Position numbers and translations under genes: made by a program. A stretch of DNA of 64,000 bases from the NCBI GenBank assembly GCA_022432975.1, contig CM039502.1, forward strand, positions 6,190,375 to 6,254,374, in the 5' to 3' direction. Of the stretch, positions 12,478 to 23,592 are shown in pieces; the stretch's first letter is position 1; each line of letters starts with the position of its first letter. Under the pieces are notes generated by a model. That model saw nothing but the letters and a program-made list of their open reading frames with translations, did not search any database and was not told the DNA's origin. This stretch comes from Begonia masoniana. Taxonomy: Eukaryota > Streptophyta > Magnoliopsida > Cucurbitales > Begoniaceae.

Positions 12478-13975
12478 TTTTATCTTATTAAGAATGTATA
12501 ATAAGAAAAATATATTTTTATATAACATGATTATATAAAATTGAATTAGGTAAAATTATATTGTTGTATATAATTTAAACATGTTTTACAGTAAAACTAC
12601 CACTAACAATTCTCATAACAAGGCCAAATAAAATAAATTATAATATACTACACCCACAAATAACATAATAAGAGTCTTCGTACATAAAAGACTCACCATC
12701 TCGTCCCAGACCATCGCAAGGAAAACTATAACCAAAATCCTTTTTATCCGGCATTTATCTCAAATAAAATACACACTTTGGGCTATAGTAAAACAAAATA
12801 TGTAAAAGAGTACAGAAAATACTCTAAACCTATGTCGTGCACTAAATCATCAAATCATCGTGCTTTTACCTTTGTCTTTATCGCTCAAGCTCAAGCTGCT
12901 ACTACCTAGTCCTATTCCGGTCGCTATTATCAAAATTATTCAATTGTTGGGTCATTTGTTTTTGTGACCCTACAACTAAGTGAATAGGTTTGCATGTTTC
13001 CTCTTACATACATACATATATAGGGTAATAATGTTGTGTTTTTGAGTGAAAGTCTCTAACCCTGATAAGGGTATGTTTCGATTCATCTCTACTGATGTTC
13101 AAATATAACTCTATGGCACTAATGTGAAACGTTCATGATATTTTCTACAGATTGTGGTTCATAGAGTTAGTTTTTAAAATGATAGTCTTTTAAAACATTA
13201 GATATAAAGTTAGAAATTCCTATTAAGTTTATGTGGCTCACCTTGAATGACTATATTTTTCATAGAGAAAAACCAGGTTGGCCAAGACTTAGAGTGAGGT
13301 TGGATTTCAGAGTCCATGCATTTTCTTTTGGAGTGTTTATTTTATTGGTGAGGTTTTATTGTATTCCCTTCCTTTATTGGTCATGTATAGTTTATATTTC
13401 CTACTAGCACAAAATTTCTAATCTTATTGGATTTAATTGTATTGCAATGTCGCTATAATTCTTGTTGAATTCAGCCCATCTTGAGGGCTATACATTATGT
13501 TCAAATTTATGGTATGAAATCGTCTGTGGTGAACCTTCAATCCAGTCTTAGATTGGGTTGTCGGTCTTCTTTAAGAGTAGTATATCATTCGATCCCGCAT
13601 TTCTATCTCGTTGTCATTGAATCGTGACCCGTGCACATATCTAGACCAGCTTACAAGAGTGGTTGAAAATATAGATTAAGTACATGAAGTTTGTGAATCT
13701 AGTATAATAGGCTTAATTGTCTGTAAGTTTTATACATTGATATGAACAAAATGAGAATTTAAATATATATATATATATAGCCAAAGAATGAAAAATTAAG
13801 TCAACTTCTGCCACTCTATAACATGAAACTAAGATCTCAAGAAAACAAAACCAGAAAACTAGGATTGAAACAGTAAGATCCCATAAATGAGCTGAAATAT
13901 ATAAAATTATGATTAATCTAAATAGAACAGAACTGTAAGAAATCACAATAAATTTGAACAAAATGGCGAAAAAAT
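12478..13975. other. Intergenic, no gene seen
   Basis: AT-rich sequence with a short (TA)n at about 13762-13780. I find no conserved coding segment, RNA gene or clear element boundary. Confidence 0.5.
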
Positions 13976-13977
13976 AC

Positions 13978-14200
13978 CAGCAGTGACCACCAGAGCGTAA
14001 AGCAGCAATCTGCACAAAAATGGAAACCAGAATCAGAAAATTAGGTTAATTTCATCGATACAGACGTGGGAGGGAGGGAGAGAGAGAGAGAGAGGTACAG
14101 GCAGTGTCAGCTTGAATGGTGCCAGATCGGTGTGCCAGAGATTTCGAAAGTTCTAACGCAGCTGCATCTTGTCAACCTCTTGCTGCATAGCCATGGCCAT
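13978..14200 (-). pseudogene. PLAC8-family gene fragment, broken
   Basis: Read on the minus strand, ATG at 14200 gives MAMAMQQEVDKMQLR, then an in-frame TAG at 14155-14153, then NFRNLWHTDL. After a reading-frame slip it continues TIQADT up to a GT at 14098. An intron with a CAG acceptor (14010) follows, then a short exon reading YCCFTLW. This matches, from memory, the N-terminus of plant PLAC8-domain proteins (MQQEVDKMQLRQNYRNLWHTDLM and TIQADTPYCCF). The PLAC8 cysteine-rich core and all later exons are missing. The stop, the frameshift and the truncation make it a dead fragment. Confidence 0.7.
14063..14094. repeat. GA-rich microsatellite
   Basis: GGGAGGGAGGGAGAGAGAGAG occurs within the intron of the PLAC8 fragment. 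Confidence 0.8.
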
Positions 14201-14298
14201 CGTCTGACTCTACTTGCCGGAATCTGAACAGAGGCCGATGATTTTCAGAACTTGGAAATGAGGTTGGTCAAGTACCCAACTGTGTTTTCAACCCGAAG

Positions 14299-14490
14299 AT
14301 GACGCTGTCTCGGTTTTTCTCCAGGTACGGACTCCGGCAGCTCCTGTTTCTCGACGAGTTACAGGAAGACTCGCTATACGAACAGCAAGGCTACACTAGT
14401 GAGCTCGATAAGGCGTTTCGCTACCTTGCTTCCATCGTTTTTAGTGGAGCTAGCCCACTAGGTCGTCTTGTTAAATCTCTTTTCCATTAA
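14299..14490 (+). CDS. Small uncharacterised ORF, 63 aa
   Basis: ATG at 14299 opens a 63-residue frame starting MTLSRFFSRYGLRQLLFLDE and ending GRLVKSLFH. GC content and amino-acid use look more coding-like than the flanks, with a basic start (R5, R9, R13) followed by an acidic stretch (DELQEDSLYEQQ). I do not recognise the family. It may be an intact short protein, the first exon of a longer gene whose donor I cannot place, or another fragment captured beside the PLAC8 pseudogene. No promoter or 3' end was identified. Confidence 0.3.
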   Translation: MTLSRFFSRYGLRQLLFLDELQEDSLYEQQGYTSELDKAFRYLASIVFSGASPLGRLVKSLFH

Positions 14491-15186
14491 TTTTCCAGAG
14501 CTTCCCTTTCAATTTTCGCTACATTACATAGTTGGAAGTTTGAATAGGAAAAAAAAAAAAAAAAAATTATTCAATATTTTTATTAAAAAATATTGTTTTA
14601 TTTAATTTTTATCCTTTTTTTAATTTTCTTTTGACTTTAGTTGTTAGAATATCTACCAATCAGTGACTCTTTTCTCAATCCTTTTAATGAAGTCAAGTAA
14701 ATTATTTATCTCATACGTTGACATAGAGCTGTTGGAGAAATAAGGTTTAAAAATGAAGGTTCTATAAATTCTTTATAAAATAATTATAGCATAAAACAGT
14801 GTCATTAATGTATTAAATTTTGTTCTTTTATGATTGTCCAATGGGCATCTTCTTTCTTCCCCCAACCCATTTTCATGGCTAAACATTACTTATTTTAAAC
14901 GTTGCATGCAATTATCATCATTTTAAACATTGCACATAATTATCATGCACATATTACTGTACATACATATATGTGTGTGCGTCTATATATATCTATATCA
15001 TACGTACATTTACATATGTTTACATATGTATAGATATATACGTATGTATATGTGCATATATATACACATACATAGATATCTATACATATATCTACACACA
15101 CATCTGTGTGTGTACACGACGAGAGAAAGAAAAAAAAATCACTTATCAATTCTCGTTGACAAGGGAGAATAATAATAGTAAGAGAA
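14491..15186. other. Intergenic with (TA/CA) simple repeats
   Basis: AT-rich. 14940-15120 is a mixed TA, TG and CA low-complexity tract (ACATATATGTGTGTG, TATACACATACATAG) that opens short spurious frames on both strands. No gene is seen. Confidence 0.6.
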
Positions 15187-15638
15187 AAGTACAAATTAAA
15201 CTCTAAATTTTGTAGGTTTATTAACCTTGAACCCTAATTTTTTTTTATACCAAAATGAATCACCAACTTTGCAATTTATTCAACTTAAATCTTGAATTTT
15301 TTTTTTAATTTTTTTTCGATTTTGACTTGGTTTTGGGTCAGTTCTAGGTGGTTCATGCTCGGTTTAGGTTGGTTTTGTTAAATCTTTTGTAATTTTTAAA
15401 ATTAAAATCTCAAAGATATATAAATATTATAATATCTATTTGGTTTGGTAATAAATGAAGCGAAACCGAGCAAAATTTAATTTGTCAATGGTGGAAATTA
15501 TGAGATTTAATTTGTTTTAACAAAATGTTATGATTTAAGTTGAACAAATTCTAAAATTTGAGTTTCATTTTTTTTCAAGAATAAAGTTTAAGATTTTAAT
15601 TGAACGACCACCTAAAGTTGAGGTTTAATACGTACTGT
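15187..15638. repeat. Dispersed MITE-like repeat, copy 1
   Basis: Starts near GTACAAATTAAACTCTAAAT and ends near GAGGTTTAATACGTAC, with weakly complementary ends. A related sequence lies at 40980-41418, sharing ends such as GTACAAATTAAAC and AAAGTTTAAG and the central run AATTTTTAAAATTAAAAT. Non-coding. Exact borders are uncertain. Confidence 0.5.
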
Positions 15639-15639
15639 G

Positions 15640-17640
15640 ACCCAATAAAAATAATAATAATAAGTACAATAATAGAGTAGACGCATGGAAATTGCTGTAT
15701 TTTGTAGGTTGGAGTTTGATTAGAAACAACGTAAACGGCGGTGCTTGGACAGTTGGCAACAGCTTCGGGACAAGCCATGACTTCATCAGTGAGTCGAATT
15801 GGCAAGGACCCGGATTTCATATAAACACTCCCATCTCATTATTTTAACCAGATTTTATTCTCTTTTTTATAAAATCATCGGCCATTTTCAGACCAGGTCT
15901 TGCAATACCCAGCCATGAAATTATTTATAGGCACGCCTCCTCCCCCTTCGCCGGAATCTTAATTTGTTCACTCCGTTTGAATGAACATCAGGGTAAATAT
16001 ATTCACTATTTTCTTCTTTCTTTTTGAATGAATTATTCTATGGTTTACAGCTGGTTTTTGGCTTTAGCCCCTCAGATAAAATATATTTTCATTACTCAGT
16101 GCTTCAATAATCATTTCCATTTGATGGATGCTGTGTCAATGTGCTCCTTAAGTTTATCATCAATAATAGGTTTCATATTTTAAATTAATATGATTGTTCT
16201 CCTGTATTGCAAAGTCTTCTGCTTTGTGTTTCCTTAAAATTAGGTTTATAATTTTTTTTTTATTTTAGTAAGAATTAAATATCGAATTTTTGCTATTTAA
16301 AAAAGAATGCGTGGATATGAGGATGCACATGTTAGAGTAACCATTATTCAGTCATGTTGAATTTTAAATGTCATATCTAAAGTTTATGACACATTAAATA
16401 TCATAGGTATGATGTTACACAGTGGGCATGAACATTAATGAATATACGTGGTGGCGTAGGTCGATTTCACATTAAAACGTTGATTTATATGAACAAGTGT
16501 TAAATGATGAGGGGCAAAGTTTTGTACAAAGTTGCTAAGAATGGGACTAGTGTTAGAATTATTTGCTTTTTATTATCACCTAATTGTCATAGCTGTGTGC
16601 ACTATGTAAAAGAGACAGAAGAAGCACTAATAGACTAGGTAGAACTTAGGAACGGTAATAAATTTACAATGTAAAGAATTACATCCATCAATGGACATCA
16701 CCTAGCCCAGCGATCGGGTTCTTTTTCAGATAATCTAGTCCTCTGATCTTGTGTTTGGCTCGTCCCCGGGTCGTGATGAAGTCGCCATTGGATCAGACAG
16801 GGTGCAAATCTGAAGGGTTACAGAGACTGGTTTTGCATTAAGAAATTTTGAAACTAAAGACAGATTATTTCCAACTTTTCAATTCTTTCTTCAATACATA
16901 AATCGACAAGACTCCGGCCATTTTCTGATAATTTCGTTTACATTTTTGGCTCTTGATCAGTTTCCAATCAATGATTGCAATTGAGACTCAATTCTCGTCC
17001 TTCATCATTTGTTTAATGTTCCTTGTTTTTCACAACTTTTATTGTTATACCACATCTCATACTAATCTACCAAGACTCGTATAATGTAGTTAAAATATTT
17101 TCTGATACTTTCCTTAAAACTTTGAAAGTGAAACATTTTAGACGAAGATCTTCCGGCCTTAAACTTAACAGGGTGTATGGAGCCCCGGCTCGACAATAAA
17201 ATATATTATTTTTTTCCATCAAGGACCGGGGAGATTAGTTCTTCAATCTTAACTCAAAATATGTTTTGTTAGTACACAAAGACAACTCTACTTAATATTT
17301 ATTGATCTCCTTTACCTTTTTTAATTGATAAGAGATTGTGTAACTCTCTTGATATTGACTAGGTTCTCGTCTTTTTACGCATTCAGTGGAAGGGTTGACA
17401 TAGGGTTTATATATTAATGAGTGTTAAATGAGAAAGTCTTTTGGTTAATTAAACTTGATGTTTTTAAATCTATCATTGCATGCCTTGTCTCATGCGAAAT
17501 GAGATGTATTTTGCTCCGTCGGCCCCACAATATTAACTTCTAAAATGTGGGACCATCTCACTCTACGATTTGGAATACATAAATCAATTATGTGATAGTT
17601 AAGTCAACATTCTATTCCTTAGACTTTAGCTTAATGGTTT
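15640..17640. other. Intergenic upstream of the bHLH gene
   Basis: Mostly AT-rich. 15920-16000 holds a more GC-rich patch (CACGCCTCCTCCCCCTTCGC) and AT-rich TTATTTATAG that could be a distant start site, but I cannot tie it to an exon. No other gene is seen. Confidence 0.4.
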
Positions 17641-17644
17641 TGAG

Positions 17645-17653
17645 TATAAATAT
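17645..17653 (+). promoter_or_regulatory. TATA box of bHLH gene
   Basis: TATAAATAT lies 86 bp before the chosen ATG. This spacing supports a short leader and translation from 17739 rather than from the upstream in-frame ATG at 17592, which would be 5' of the promoter. Confidence 0.55.
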
Positions 17654-17738
17654 GGCTATCTCAACTGTTTTATCCTATGTTCTAAATGTCTCACTAGGAA
17701 AACGCTCAAATTCTCCACAGGGATTTGTAGTGTTAGAA

Positions 17739-19291
17739 ATGGAGTCTGTTGGTGTTTTTCCTGATGGAGAGTGGGACTCTTTCAGTTCAATTTTCGACTC
17801 TGACGAGGTCAATTCGCTGCCTCGCTATCTCGGAAATTTTCCGTTGCTGGAAAATTATGATGCCGGCCTGAATTCTGCACCGCATAGTTGCTTCGATCCT
17901 CCTGACAGTATAGGTGTCCATGGGGCTAACAAGAGCTGGTGTCATTCTCTTGATGCTTTGACTGCTGATTTCAACCTGAGCAAACATGATTATCGCCACA
18001 GTTCGTATGACACTTTCCAACCAAATGATATTTCTATTTTCATTGATATGAATTCAATGGGTGTTAAAAAGACTTGTTCATTTCCGCCATCTCTGACTGA
18101 AAATTTAGAGGAAGATCATCTTCGAGCTCTATGTTTGGGTGGCCATATAGGTAGTCATGGATATGAGAATTTAGAATATAATCTTCCAACCTCGACGGAT
18201 ATAAAATCCAGCGACGAAGAAGAAAAACTCAAAAGGAAGCTAAATGGTAGAGCGCAGGATACACAGTTAGCCTACAACGCAAAGAAGAAAAATCGAGTCT
18301 CTCAGCATGTATGGCCAAAGTTTGAAGTTTATAAAATCTCGTTACGGTATTAAAAAATAATTGATATACAAAAGAAATGTTGTGTTACTCAATCGATAAG
18401 AAACTAAGTATTAGAGATTGGTAAGAATTAGAGTGCAATTATAATCTGATTGATGGGTGTAATGATCTTTCATTACCATTTGAAAATGCAGGTACAAAAG
18501 AGTGTAAAAACTGTAGAGTCGACAAAATCAACTTATAAAAGCGTGAAGAATTCTTCAAAAACCAGTGTTCAAGAAGACGGTAATGGAGGATCTGAAGGAC
18601 AGAGCTCCAGTAGTAATAGTACAGATGACGAAAATGCTTCACGTGATACCAATGGTGGTGCAACTTCAGCGTCTAAAAGGGGGGAAGTTCTCAAATCCAA
18701 CGGAAAAACAAGAGCTGCAAGAGGGTCAGCTACTGATCCACAAAGTATCTACGCAAGAGTAAGAAGCTAACATTATTTATTTATTTTGCAATTTCTTTCT
18801 TTCTTTAAAAAAAAAAAAACAAAATCCGAAGCTGCTTGTTCGAGTTTTAACCTAGTTTTATTGACTTGTTTGTCATTATAATCTTGCAGAAACGAAGAGA
18901 GAGAATAAATGAGAGACTCAGAATCTTGCAAAAACTCGTTCCTAATGGAACAAAGGTGATAACTAAATATTATGCAAATTAAATGACGACAGTAAATTAG
19001 TCATATACATTTTTTGATGGCGGGTTTTGAATCTCAGGTCGATATAAGCACAATGCTCGAAGAAGCAGTTCATTACGTGAAGTTTCTGCAGCTTCAAATC
19101 AAGGTTCGAAAACCCTTTTGAATTTAGAAAACTTTCTGAGAAATTCTTTAAGTATTCACTGGTTTGAAATGTTGTTCATCATTTGATTGTAGCTCTTAAG
19201 CTCTGACGATCATTGGATGTATGCTCCTATCGCATACAATGGAATGGACATTGGTCTGCACCAGAAGATCTCTCCACTTCTATTGAATTGA
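17739..19291 (+). CDS. RSL-type (RHD6-like, subfamily VIII) bHLH transcription factor
   Basis: Five phase-0 exons: 17739-18308, 18492-18758, 18890-18955, 19038-19103 and 19193-19291, all with GT-AG introns, coding 355 aa. The N-terminus [19 protein letters not shown] resembles RSL4/RSL2-type proteins. Residues about 275-323 form the bHLH ([17 protein letters not shown], then [18 protein letters not shown]). The C-terminus [19 protein letters not shown] is the hallmark of the RSL class II group. Exons 3 and 4 each encode exactly 22 residues, splitting the helices as in the family. Known members drive root-hair growth in Arabidopsis by binding promoters as dimers in the nucleus; the same role here is inferred. 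The Ser-rich linker ([12 protein letters not shown]) is typical. The gene looks intact. Confidence 0.9.
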
Positions 19292-20990
19292 CAATCAGAT
19301 AACCCTTTTCCTCACCAAGATTTTCTCCCTAATCAAATGTAATAAATCAGCGCAGAAAACATTTGATCTATTTAGCAATAATCTGAGGACTGTTTCATTG
19401 TTTTGTTAAGGAAAACTAATGATCAAGAAAACATATACATTTACATAAATGCAAAAAGCTCTTTAATGTAGCGAGGAAGATGATGTTGAAACAATACGAC
19501 ACGATCTGTGTTAGTTAATGTATGTTTTTAACGTGGTTGTAGTTAAAGTCTATGTACATTGGTACATGCTCTTGTATTGGTTAACTGATGAATAGTTCAT
19601 TTACTTAGGTGATTCATTACGTGCATTAGATTAATTAAGTGATTCAATTTACCAAGCTCGCTTTCATATTTTGTAGGAGAAGATCGAACTCTTCTCTCAT
19701 AACTCCATCTGTAAATGATATAATGATGCAGCGGGATACGGGAACGAACGAAAAATCCTCTCGCAAGAGAAATCAAGAGAAACCCTAATTTTCTGAATCT
19801 TGAATAATAATTGAATGATCACAAATTCGAAATACAACCTTAAATAAAATAGCTAACTAATTAAGAAAATTAAAATCAAATCAAATAATGCATAAAATAG
19901 TTCATAAATCTTCGAATGTTGATTTGAAGGCTTAGACGATAGATTTCGGGCCCGAAAAGAGCTGTCACGAAAGCTTCGATTTGATATCTATACGGCCCAA
20001 AACGGACACCCGTAACAAAAATTATGGCCCTTTGAAATTTAAGGGATCACCACTTCATATAATAAAGAAAGTAAATCATAACTATGCAAGGGAAATAAAT
20101 TATTATCATTTTTCTATGTGTTTTATTAATACTAGTTTCCTTAATTTATATTTTCTATAATTTCTCAATTTATATTTTTCATATTTTCTTATGAACCGAC
20201 TAGCCGTGTTTCATGTGTTAAAAAAGGTATAGGGGAGTAGTTGTTAATTATATAAATGTTGAGCGGATATATGTCACACTATATTAATTTTAATTATCTT
20301 TTTGTCTTTATTGTTATTATTGTATTTAATAATATATTATGGTAAGTCGATGAGAGTGCTACCAAGTGGCCCATCTTAGGTTGTCCCCCTTTACAACTTT
20401 TTCTGAAGGAAACAGTACACGCTGCACATCGATCGAACAAGTGGGAGAAAGAGGATAACCCTGAAAAAATCATATTTGGGAGATAAGACTACCCACGTCA
20501 GCAGATCAATCTCCTACTCCGTCAACCACAAGATAAGCAGTAGCCGTCTTTGGAGATTTTTATACAACAAAGTACAAACCATTTCACAAAGTTGGATTTC
20601 AAGAAATAAACAATTCTGGAAAAAGTGTCGGTGGAGAGTAGGTTGCATTATCAGTGAACTTACCCACTTTCTTAATGGATTCGATCAAAGACACAAACAG
20701 AAAGGTTTGGTTGAGATAATTCATCAGAAACATTTGGAGAAAACCCAAAAAACAATTGATTACAAATGAAATAGTAATTCATAATAGCAATTAATCAAAG
20801 CCAGACTGTTCGACAGCCATGAAAATTTTCAAATCTTCTGTACATGCTCTTCCTTTCCTTTCCTTTCCTTTCTTCACCAAAAACAATCATGAAACTGAAA
20901 GAAAACAGTAAACGCCTGTAACTTCTCTTTCCCTATTCCACCTACTTACAGGAAAACTGGAGAATCAACTCAAAACTCGAGGAGTTAGAG
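19292..20990. other. Intergenic between bHLH and C3H genes
   Basis: Contains the bHLH 3' untranslated region (to about 19450), AT-rich spacer, and a (CTTTC)n run at 20849-20873 that probably lies in the 3' UTR of the minus-strand zinc-finger gene. A 97-codon frame at 20476-20769 has no recognisable domain and I do not call it. Confidence 0.5.
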
Positions 20991-21034
20991 GCATTTATTA
21001 CGGCCACCACCGATTGGAACTACCCGGTCTCTTC

Positions 21035-22096
21035 TCACTTGACTAACTCGGAGACCCACCCAATATCAGGAGCCGGGTCGGCTGAGCCGAGTGAGTTTTC
21101 CTGACTGAGTTTGACATACATTTGAGCTCGGATGTCTCTTCCAGACTCCACCCTTTCCATTGCAGGATCTTCCATTAAAGCTTGGTCCCAAAAATCACAG
21201 AAACTCCCTCCGGAGCGAGCCGGAATACGGGTCCGCGCAGGAGAATCACAGAAAACAGGTCGAAGAGTGGAACTGCGAAGAGAACTAACCGATGGTTTCT
21301 CTCTTTGACGGCTTGATTTCGTATTTCCAACGTGGAGATTACGCATTGAAGTGAGAAGTTCATAGACAGACTTAGGCGATCCGAATCCGCCGCCGACTTG
21401 AGGGCTAACGGGAGACATTGGCGGCGAGTCGGAAGGAGATAATGGCGGCGAGTTCAAGATTGACGTTGGCGATGACAGAGAAGGGTACCCCTTAGTCATG
21501 TTAATTTCAAACGCCCGACGAATCGGAGATCCTTCGAAGGACTCGGTAGATCCGTGAACCACAGGACTCTGCTGAGGAAGAACACGGAGTTGTTCCGCGG
21601 AGTGTGCGAAGAAACACACCCGCCGACGGCAACCTATCCCGTCCTTGCACGGCTGAGTCCGGTACCGAGCCGGATGTAGCCAACACTCGAAGACTCCGTG
21701 AGCGAACTCGCAGGAATCGCCCTTCTTACAAATACCTTTCCGCAAATCAGGGCACGAGGCGCCGGAGTAACGATACTTCACTGGATCTCTCCGGCGAGCC
21801 TTCTCTCCAGGATGCGCATAGGGACATTCCGTCCAATCGTGTGACCTTCCCCGCGCGCACATCCTTACCTTGAACTCAAACATTCTGAAATGGTCACACG
21901 AGAAGGCGTCCATCTCCTTGTTGGGAAAATCAGACTCATTAGACGGGAGGAAACGGTGGAGCGCAATAACAGGGTCCAGAGAAGAGGGACTATTCATGGG
22001 AGAAAACGGAGAAGCCACCACCGTCGAATCATCAAGGGGGTTCCAATCAGGGATCTGAATGGTGGGATTGAGACGGTTCCGTTCGCCGATCATCAT
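21035..22096 (-). CDS. Arginine-rich tandem CCCH zinc-finger protein (RR-TZF)
   Basis: Single-exon 353-aa frame, as usual for this plant family (AtTZF1-like C3H group). An arginine-rich region with a C5H4C3H pattern (C80, H86, C91, H95) precedes zinc finger 1 (C115-X7-C123-X5-C129-X3-H133) and zinc finger 2 (C150-X5-C156-X4-C161-X3-H165). A Ser/Pro-rich C-terminal half follows. Family members shuttle between nucleus and cytoplasmic RNA granules, bind AU-rich RNA and affect ABA, gibberellin and stress responses (established for Arabidopsis; inferred here). All metal ligands are present and the frame is intact. ACGT-core motifs lie 260-350 bp upstream of the start. Confidence 0.93.
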   Translation of the reverse strand: MMIGERNRLNPTIQIPDWNPLDDSTVVASPFSPMNSPSSLDPVIALHRFLPSNESDFPNKEMDAFSCDHFRMFEFKVRMCARGRSHDWTECPYAHPGEKARRRDPVKYRYSGASCPDLRKGICKKGDSCEFAHGVFECWLHPARYRTQPCKDGIGCRRRVCFFAHSAEQLRVLPQQSPVVHGSTESFEGSPIRRAFEINMTKGYPSLSSPTSILNSPPLSPSDSPPMSPVSPQVGGGFGSPKSVYELLTSMRNLHVGNTKSSRQREKPSVSSLRSSTLRPVFCDSPARTRIPARSGGSFCDFWDQALMEDPAMERVESGRDIRAQMYVKLSQENSLGSADPAPDIGWVSELVK

Positions 22097-22356
22097 CCTC
22101 AGTCAGAGTTAAGAGTAACAGGGAGAGAGTAAGAAATGGTGGAAATATAGACAAAACTGCCGCCGATTGAGATGCAGGAAAGAGATGTTTCCTTTGCACC
22201 GTAGTCGGTTTAAACACTAGAGGCCGTGGTTCGGTTAAATATCTTGTGCGTAAGGAGCAGGTAAAAAGCTAGTGTGTGGGCGCCCCCACAGTACCAGATT
22301 TTTTGACAAGCAGCTAAAAAACAACAATCTGATTGGAGCTCCACGTCTCCATCGAT

Positions 22357-22443
22357 CACGTGATTCGGTCAAAAAAGATCGTACGTGTTTGGTGAAGGAT
22401 TGATGCGTGGGTCCCGTAGGATGGTAGGATATGAACACGTGGC
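22357..22443 (-). promoter_or_regulatory. Cluster of ACGT-core (ABRE/G-box) motifs
   Basis: CACGTG at 22357-22362, ACGTG at 22383-22387 and CACGTGGC at 22436-22443 fall within 87 bp, 260-350 bp upstream of the zinc-finger start. CACGTGGC is the strong ABA-response element core. Binding by ABF-type bZIP factors is inferred. Confidence 0.5.
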
Positions 22444-22449
22444 GCAAGA

Positions 22450-23500
22450 TGTGGGCTTGATATTATCCACTCCATATCCGCATGGCGATTCAGGGACCAC
22501 CGAGGATTATCCGGAAGGGGAGTCCTTGCGTGTAAATGGTTGTCGAGATTATCCACAATTGTACGGAGAGGGAATCATTTAATTTATTTATTATCGTCAT
22601 AATTTAATTTGTGCATTAAATGGGATAAGAGACCGTAGATGTTTAACGGACTAACTGGCTCGTCATCTCGTCTGTTCAGCTTGCCACACTAGCAGATCGA
22701 GTCGAGTCTAGGGATTGAGCTTGTAAGCCAGCCAGGGACCAAGTCAAGCGATCTCCAAACGAACCGGCTCAGCGGGCCAGACTCGCAAGCCAGCCCGTCC
22801 AAACACACAGCAACGGTTATTTGCTATCAGGTGTCGGGGTTTCGCTGCCTTTGGCTACCATTCTCCCAAAATTCTTCATCTTATGCGTTCAAAGTTTCAT
22901 CTCAAACACGTTTGTACAAATAAATCCAAGCAAAACAGGGTTTTGGGTCGACAAAATCCAACCTAAAATCCTCAACGCTTTTCGGCGAAAAGCGAACCAA
23001 AAACCAACTAACCTTGAAAACTCATTTCACAAACGTTGAACCTTACCTTGAAACAAACATGTTGACACTAGATTCTTGCCGAATGGACTTCGATCGGCCA
23101 CCAGCGCCCTCTCCCTCTCTCTCATGTATGTGCATGGAACATAGAAGAAGGGATGAGGAGAAGAGGGAGTCCTCTTCTCTTTTTTTAACAAATTTATTTG
23201 TAATATTATTTTAATAAAATATATAGCAATTGTCAAATGACCCCCCTCCCCCTCCTAAAAAAAAAAAAAATCATTTCTTTCTCTTCATTTATTTTTCACA
23301 AAATCTTATTCAATCTCTTAAGTTCATTTCTCAATTAGTGTTATCAATCAATTTCTCTTTTCTTATAATTCACTTTTTTTCTCATTCAACAAGGTATATT
23401 TTAATTTTTTTTACATATATTTACATAATTTTTAATTGTAGTTATATTAACTAATTTTTTTTATTAATTGTTTTTAGGTTTCATATGCATGGAGTTGATC
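22450..23500. other. Intergenic, no gene seen
   Basis: Includes a GC-richer stretch at 22650-22810 with repeated GCCAG/CAAGC words and a low-complexity poly-A/C tract near 23235-23270. Short frames here show no domain. Confidence 0.4.
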
Positions 23501-23592
23501 AATTCACACTACCTACAAACTTTTGTTGGACATTGGTTTTGTGGTATTAATTTATTACTAAATATTTAGTTTTATTTTTAGTTTTATTTATT

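Noticed and set aside
15596..15820. 74-codon minus-strand frame starting MKSGSLPIRLTDEVMACPEA
   Set aside because: The first 40 residues look somewhat coding-like, but the rest is AT-rich hydrophobic sequence, there is no homology I recognise and it overlaps a dispersed repeat edge.
17592..17738. In-frame N-terminal extension of the bHLH protein
   Set aside because: It starts upstream of the TATA box at 17645 and its sequence is not typical of the family, whereas [12 protein letters not shown] is.
20476..20769. 97-codon plus-strand frame
   Set aside because: No domain, odd composition and a position in the intergenic 3' region of a gene on the other strand.
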